From NCBI GenBank assembly GCA_964418835.1, contig CAYQNJ010000001.1:1-64000 (forward strand): a stretch of DNA of 64,000 bases, given 5' to 3'. This document shows, piece by piece, positions 60,666 to 64,000 of the stretch (position 1 is the stretch's first letter; the number at the start of each line of letters is the position of its first letter). This stretch comes from UBA9076 sp964418835 (lineage in GTDB: Bacteria; Bacillota_I; Bacilli_A; Erysipelotrichales; Erysipelotrichaceae). Made by a program: the position numbers and the translations under genes. The notes under the pieces were generated by a model. The model did no database searches and was not told the DNA's origin. It worked only from the letters and a program-made list of their open reading frames with translations.

Positions 60666-60668
60666 CCC

Positions 60669-60953
60669 ATGAAGTTTATGTTAGATATTCAGTTCTTTGC
60701 AAGTAAAAAAGGTGTTAGTTCTACAAAGAACGGTCGTGACTCTCATTCAAAACGTTTAGGTTCTAAGAAATCTGACGGTGAATTTGCGAGTGCTGGATCA
60801 ATTTTATATCGTCAACGTGGAACAAAAATCCATCCAGGAACAAATGTTGGTCGTGGTGGAGATGACACATTGTTTGCTTTAGTTGATGGTGTGGTTAAAT
60901 TTGAACGCTTTGGAAAAGCAAAGAAAAAAGTTTCAGTATATCCACAAGCATAA
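60669..60953 (+). CDS. rpmA: 50S ribosomal protein L27 with cleavable N-terminal extension
   Basis: L27 reaches the peptidyl transferase centre with its N-terminus. The protein starts MKFMLDIQFFASKKGVSSTK: the first eleven residues end in IQFFA, the Prp recognition sequence, so mature L27 should begin at SKKG. NGRDSHSKRLGSKKSDG and GTKIHPGTNVGRGGDDTLFA are standard. Length 94. The gene uses CGT arginine codons where most genes here use AGA, as in highly expressed genes. AGGAGGTG precedes it. Confidence 0.97.
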   Translation: MKFMLDIQFFASKKGVSSTKNGRDSHSKRLGSKKSDGEFASAGSILYRQRGTKIHPGTNVGRGGDDTLFALVDGVVKFERFGKAKKKVSVYPQA

Positions 60954-60955
60954 TT

Positions 60956-60982
60956 AAATCCCCATTATTGGGGATTTTATTT
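60956..60982 (+). terminator. Terminator/attenuator between rpmA and obg
   Basis: AAATCCCC and GGGGATTT pair around ATTATT with a T-rich tail. obg begins only 13 bases later and no separate promoter is obvious, so partial read-through into obg is likely. Confidence 0.75.
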
Positions 60983-60994
60983 TAGGAGAAATGT

Positions 60995-62275
60995 ATGTTT
61001 ATAGATAGTGTAAAAATAAAAGTAAAAGCTGGAGATGGTGGTAATGGTCTTGTGGCTTTTAGACGTGAAAAATATGTTCCTTTTGGTGGACCTTCAGGTG
61101 GAGATGGAGGAAAAGGTGGTAGTATAATTTTTGAAGTTGATACTAATAAATCAACTCTTTTAGATTTAAGATATAGTAAGTCAATTACCGCAAAAAATGG
61201 TGAACCAGGTAAAAATAAAAAAATGTTCGGAGCTAGTGGAGAAGATGTAATTATAAAAGTACCGCAAGGAACTATTGTAAAAGATTTAAAAACTGGAAGA
61301 GTTATTGCTGATTTATTAGAAGTTAATCAAAGAGAAGTAATCGCAAAAGGTGGCAAAGGTGGTAAGGGAAATAGACACTTTGCAACAAGTCGTGATAGTG
61401 CTCCTGAATTTGCTCAACCAGGAGAAAGTGGAGAATCATTTGAAATACAATTAGATTTAAAACTTTTAGCAGACGTTGGTTTAATTGGATTTCCTTCTGT
61501 AGGGAAATCAACTTTATTATCTGTAGTTTCAGCAGCTAAACCAGAAATAGCTGATTATCATTTTACTACTATCATCCCAAACTTAGGTGTAGTTAAAGTA
61601 AAAGATGGTAGAAGTTTTGTAATGGCTGATTTACCTGGTTTAATTAAAGGTGCATCTCAAGGAAAAGGACTTGGTCATGAATTTTTAAAACATATAGAAA
61701 GATGTAGAGTTTTGATACATGTTATTGATATGGGTGGAGTTGATGGTAGAGATCCACTTGAAGATTATAAAATTATAAATGAAGAGTTAAAGGAATATGA
61801 ATATAGACTAAGTGAAAGACCTCAAATAGTTTTTGCAAATAAAATTGATGTTGATGGAGCTTTAGATAACCTAGCTAGATTTAAAGAAACTTATCCAGAA
61901 GTAAAAGTTTATAAGGGAAGTGCAATTATTCATGAAGGTATTGATGAATTACTATATGCTATTATGGATTTATTAAGTGTAACTCCTCAATTTCCATTGT
62001 TTGAATCTAAAGATGAAGAAGGTCATATTACTTATACTTTTGAACCAGAAGAAAAAGATATAGAAGTATTAAATTTAGGTAATGGTCAATGGAGAATTAT
62101 TAGTGATAAAGCTAGTAGAATATTTAAAACTATTAATTTTGATACTGAAGAAGGAATTTATAGGTTTGGTATGTCAATGAAAAAACTTGGTGTTGATACT
62201 GCTTTAAGAGAAGCTGGAGCAAAACAAGGAGATTTAGTAGTTTTAGATGATTTTAGATTTGAATTTGTTGAATAA
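60995..62275 (+). CDS. obg: Ribosome-assembly GTPase Obg
   Basis: Obg is an essential GTPase that binds 50S particles and links to stress and (p)ppGpp. The glycine-rich Obg fold is clear (GDGGNGLVAFRREKYVPFGG, GGKGGSIIFE, GGKGGKGNRHFA). The G domain has P-loop GFPSVGKSTLL, switch DLPGLIKGASQG and NKID. The C-terminal OCT domain follows with WRIISDKA. Length 426. AGGAG precedes the ATG at 60995. It lies after rpmA, as in B. subtilis. Confidence 0.97.
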   Translation: MFIDSVKIKVKAGDGGNGLVAFRREKYVPFGGPSGGDGGKGGSIIFEVDTNKSTLLDLRYSKSITAKNGEPGKNKKMFGASGEDVIIKVPQGTIVKDLKTGRVIADLLEVNQREVIAKGGKGGKGNRHFATSRDSAPEFAQPGESGESFEIQLDLKLLADVGLIGFPSVGKSTLLSVVSAAKPEIADYHFTTIIPNLGVVKVKDGRSFVMADLPGLIKGASQGKGLGHEFLKHIERCRVLIHVIDMGGVDGRDPLEDYKIINEELKEYEYRLSERPQIVFANKIDVDGALDNLARFKETYPEVKVYKGSAIIHEGIDELLYAIMDLLSVTPQFPLFESKDEEGHITYTFEPEEKDIEVLNLGNGQWRIISDKASRIFKTINFDTEEGIYRFGMSMKKLGVDTALREAGAKQGDLVVLDDFRFEFVE

Positions 62276-62284
62276 TGATATAAT
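62276..62284 (+). promoter_or_regulatory. Extended -10 promoter of ruvA-ruvB
   Basis: TGATATAAT begins at the base after the obg stop codon. Start near 62291, 18 bases before the ruvA ATG, with GAAAGGTG between. Confidence 0.65.
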
Positions 62285-62308
62285 CAATTTATTGAAAGGT
62301 GATATTTA

Positions 62309-62884
62309 ATGATTGCATTTGTTAAAGGTATAGTATTTGCTTATGGAATTGATTGGGTGATATTAGATAATAATGGTATAGGATATAAAATTAACTTTTC
62401 TCATCCAAATGAATTAACATTGAACAAAGAAAAATTAATATATACTTACCAACATGTTAGGGAAGATGATATTAGTCTTTTTGGGTTTTTAAGCTTGGAA
62501 GAACATGATTTTTTCTTGAAACTAATAAATGTTAAGGGAGTGGGTCCTAAGTCAGCAATGAATATATTATCTAAAGCTGATTATAAAAAGATTATAAGTT
62601 CCATTGAAAGTAAAGATATTAACTTTTTAAAGACAATGCCTGGTGTTGGTGCAAAAACTGCAAGTCAAATTATTTTAGACTTAAAAGGAAAATTGATAAG
62701 TGAATCAAATGAAAAATCACTAAACAATGAACTAAATGATGCTATAGAAGCATTAAAGAATTTAGGATATAAACAAGGAGAAATAAACTCCATTACTAAT
62801 ACTTTATTAGAAGATCCTAATTTAAATAGTGATGAATATTTAAAATTAGGATTAAAATTACTTATGAAGAAGAAAATGGGGTGA
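62309..62884 (+). CDS. ruvA: Holliday junction branch migration subunit RuvA
   Basis: RuvA tetramers hold the four-way junction and load RuvB. Domain I is an OB fold (MIAFVKGIVFAYGIDWVIL), with HVREDDISLFGFLSLEEHDFF; domain II has two helix-hairpin-helix motifs (LINVKGVGPKSAMNIL and LKTMPGVGAKTASQIILDLKGKL). Domain III at the end binds RuvB (ALKNLGYKQGEI). Length 191. The ruvB start follows after four bases. Confidence 0.96.
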   Translation: MIAFVKGIVFAYGIDWVILDNNGIGYKINFSHPNELTLNKEKLIYTYQHVREDDISLFGFLSLEEHDFFLKLINVKGVGPKSAMNILSKADYKKIISSIESKDINFLKTMPGVGAKTASQIILDLKGKLISESNEKSLNNELNDAIEALKNLGYKQGEINSITNTLLEDPNLNSDEYLKLGLKLLMKKKMG

Positions 62885-62888
62885 ATGA

Positions 62889-63893
62889 ATGGTTGAAGAT
62901 AGACTGTTATCATCTTTACCTGAAAGTGGAGATGATGAAGAAAATATAAGACCACAAAGTCTTAGTGAATATGTAGGACAAGATACATTAAAGTCTAATT
63001 TAAATGTATTTATTCAAGCTGCATTACAAAGAAATGAATCACTTGATCATGTATTATTGTATGGTCCTCCAGGGTTGGGTAAAACCACATTATCATTTAT
63101 ACTTGCTAATGAAATGGGTAGTCATGTAAGGGTTACTAGTGGCCCTAGTATTGAAAAAAGTGGTGATTTAGCTGCAATACTTTCTACTTTAGAAGCTGGG
63201 GATATCTTATTTATTGATGAAATTCATAGACTACCTAAAGTTGTAGAAGAGGTATTATATCCAGCAATGGAAGATTTTTGTATAGATGTAGTTATTGGGA
63301 AAGATACAGGTGTAAGAAGCATAAGATTAGATTTACCTCCTTTTACACTAGTTGGTGCAACTACAAGAGCTGGTGATTTAAGTGCTCCATTAAGAGATAG
63401 ATTTGGGATTGTGTCAAAACTTGATTACTATACTATTGATCAATTAAAAGCAATTGTAAAAAGAACAGCACGTGTATTAAATGTAGAAATAAAAGAAAAT
63501 GCACTTGATCAAATAGCTACACGATCAAGAGGGACTCCTAGAATAGCAAATAGACTACTTAGGAGAGTTAGAGACTTTGCTCAAGTATATAATGATGGTG
63601 TGATAACTAAGGAAGTAGCGAAGGATGCACTTGATAGACTTCAAGTTGATTCTTTAGGTTTAGATGAAGTAGACATTAGATATTTAAGAGGTATTATTGA
63701 AAGATTTAAAGGTGGTCCTGTTGGTTTAGAAACATTAGCAAGTTCTATAAGTGAAGAAACAATGACATTAGAGGATGTATATGAACCTTACTTATTACAA
63801 ATAGGTTTTATTAATAGAACTCCAAGAGGTAGAATAGCAACAGTAAAAGCTTACCAACATTTAGGTATTAATCATAATGATTCATTATTTTAG
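62889..63893 (+). CDS. ruvB: Holliday junction branch migration ATPase RuvB
   Basis: RuvB hexamers pump DNA through the junction. Features: RPQSLSEYVGQDTLKSNL, Walker A LLYGPPGLGKTTLSF, Walker B ILFIDEIHRLPKVVEEVLYPAMED split by the family motif, GATTRAGDLSAPLRDRFGI with the sensor and arginine finger, and the winged-helix end QIGFINRTPRGRIAT. Length 334. It ends the ruvAB unit on a short hairpin. Confidence 0.97.
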   Translation: MVEDRLLSSLPESGDDEENIRPQSLSEYVGQDTLKSNLNVFIQAALQRNESLDHVLLYGPPGLGKTTLSFILANEMGSHVRVTSGPSIEKSGDLAAILSTLEAGDILFIDEIHRLPKVVEEVLYPAMEDFCIDVVIGKDTGVRSIRLDLPPFTLVGATTRAGDLSAPLRDRFGIVSKLDYYTIDQLKAIVKRTARVLNVEIKENALDQIATRSRGTPRIANRLLRRVRDFAQVYNDGVITKEVAKDALDRLQVDSLGLDEVDIRYLRGIIERFKGGPVGLETLASSISEETMTLEDVYEPYLLQIGFINRTPRGRIATVKAYQHLGINHNDSLF

Positions 63894-63912
63894 CCGCAAT
63901 TGCGGTTTTTTT
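63894..63912 (+). terminator. Terminator of ruvAB
   Basis: CCGCAATTGCGG, a perfect palindrome right after the stop codon, is followed by eight T. The stem is short (4 GC pairs plus AATT), so efficiency may be moderate. Confidence 0.65.
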
Positions 63913-63921
63913 TATTTTTAA

Positions 63922-63930
63922 TGATATTAT
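63922..63930 (+). promoter_or_regulatory. Extended -10 promoter of the last gene
   Basis: TGATATTAT after the ruvAB terminator; start near 63937 with AGAGGA before the ATG at 63951. Confidence 0.55.
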
Positions 63931-63950
63931 ATTTATAAGTAGAGGATTTT

Positions 63951-64000
63951 ATGATTAAAACCAGAAGAAATAATATAATATCTTATATTTTCTTTATACT
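63951..64000 (+). CDS. Start of an unidentified gene (3' truncated by window edge)
   Basis: An ATG with AGAGGA six bases upstream starts MIKTRRNNIISYIFFI, a basic start followed by hydrophobic residues, so the product is probably membrane-inserted or exported. Only 16 full codons are present; no family can be given. Confidence 0.55.
   Translation, partial: MIKTRRNNIISYIFFI

Noticed and set aside
1..64000. Alternative genetic code (TGA as tryptophan) suggested by AT-rich, Mollicute-like content
   Set aside because: TGA ends several well-defined genes (ftsW, purM, polC, divIB neighbours), and tryptophan is encoded by TGG.
1..64000. CRISPR arrays, insertion sequences, prophage genes, tRNA or rRNA genes
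   Set aside because: No regularly spaced repeats, transposase or integrase motifs, and no cloverleaf or rRNA sequence were seen on either strand; the S24 repressor stands without other phage genes.

Overview
The window is about 64 kb of very AT-rich bacterial chromosome, densely coding, with TGA, TAA and TAG all used as stops and ATG, GTG and TTG as starts. The gene set points to a low-GC Bacillota: PolC-type replicase, RNase J, HrcA with CIRCE operators, FakA/DAK2, DivIB, a T-box leader, a guanine-type riboswitch, and an L27 with an N-terminal extension next to its Prp protease. Peptidoglycan genes (murG, murB, ftsW, divIB) and use of TGA as stop exclude a Mycoplasma-type genome. The style resembles Erysipelotrichia or walled relatives of the Mollicutes, but that placement is inference. 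No rRNA, tRNA, CRISPR array, insertion sequence or prophage was seen.

Layout. 1-2473: end of an unknown gene, then def and rnj on the minus strand. 2565-4779: ftsW-rsmD-coaD. 4837-13297: one heat-shock operon, hrcA-grpE-dnaK-[deacetylase-like lipoprotein]-dnaJ-clpB, behind a promoter bracketed by two CIRCE elements. 13287-15347: HAD phosphatase, LUD-domain protein, small membrane protein. 15378-24200: purine operon purE-L-M-N-H-D behind a guanine-type riboswitch, with nearly every junction overlapping. 24214-28839: a probably leaderless C39-like protease, a large anchored glucosaminidase-like surface protein, a 92-residue ParB-like protein and rluB. 28814-32633: rqcH, a membrane-bound XRE regulator and gmk. 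32633-35041: dinB plus a small conserved protein, divergent from a self-cleaving S24-type repressor (an SOS-like pair). 35045-38061: murG-murB-divIB. 38088-42899: asp23-fakA, recG-rnc. 42899-51730: a galactose block (galM, galK, a HerA-like ATPase, a LacI-family regulator, mglBAC). 51739-55512: zinc-ribbon membrane protein, FMN-binding lipoprotein, and a T-box-controlled polar amino acid ABC transporter. 55522-63912: polC, rplU-prp-rpmA, obg, ruvA-ruvB. The last 50 bases start another gene.

How it works together. Most of the window is housekeeping. Regulation is readable in many places: HrcA on its own operon, purine feedback through the riboswitch, tRNA-sensing control of the amino acid transporter (best read as arginine), a LacI-family regulator with an inverted repeat across its own -35 box, and an S24 repressor with a palindrome in front of dinB. 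The recurring promoter is an extended -10 (TGnTATAAT or TGnTATTAT) placed just after the preceding terminator or stop codon; at two genes the start codon coincides with the predicted transcription start.

The least ordinary items are the deacetylase-like lipoprotein inside the chaperone operon, the protease/glucosaminidase/ParB-like trio, the S24-dinB module with its small partner gene, and the rnc-galM-galK-HerA linkage. I did not see clear evidence of a wholly new defence or mobile system.
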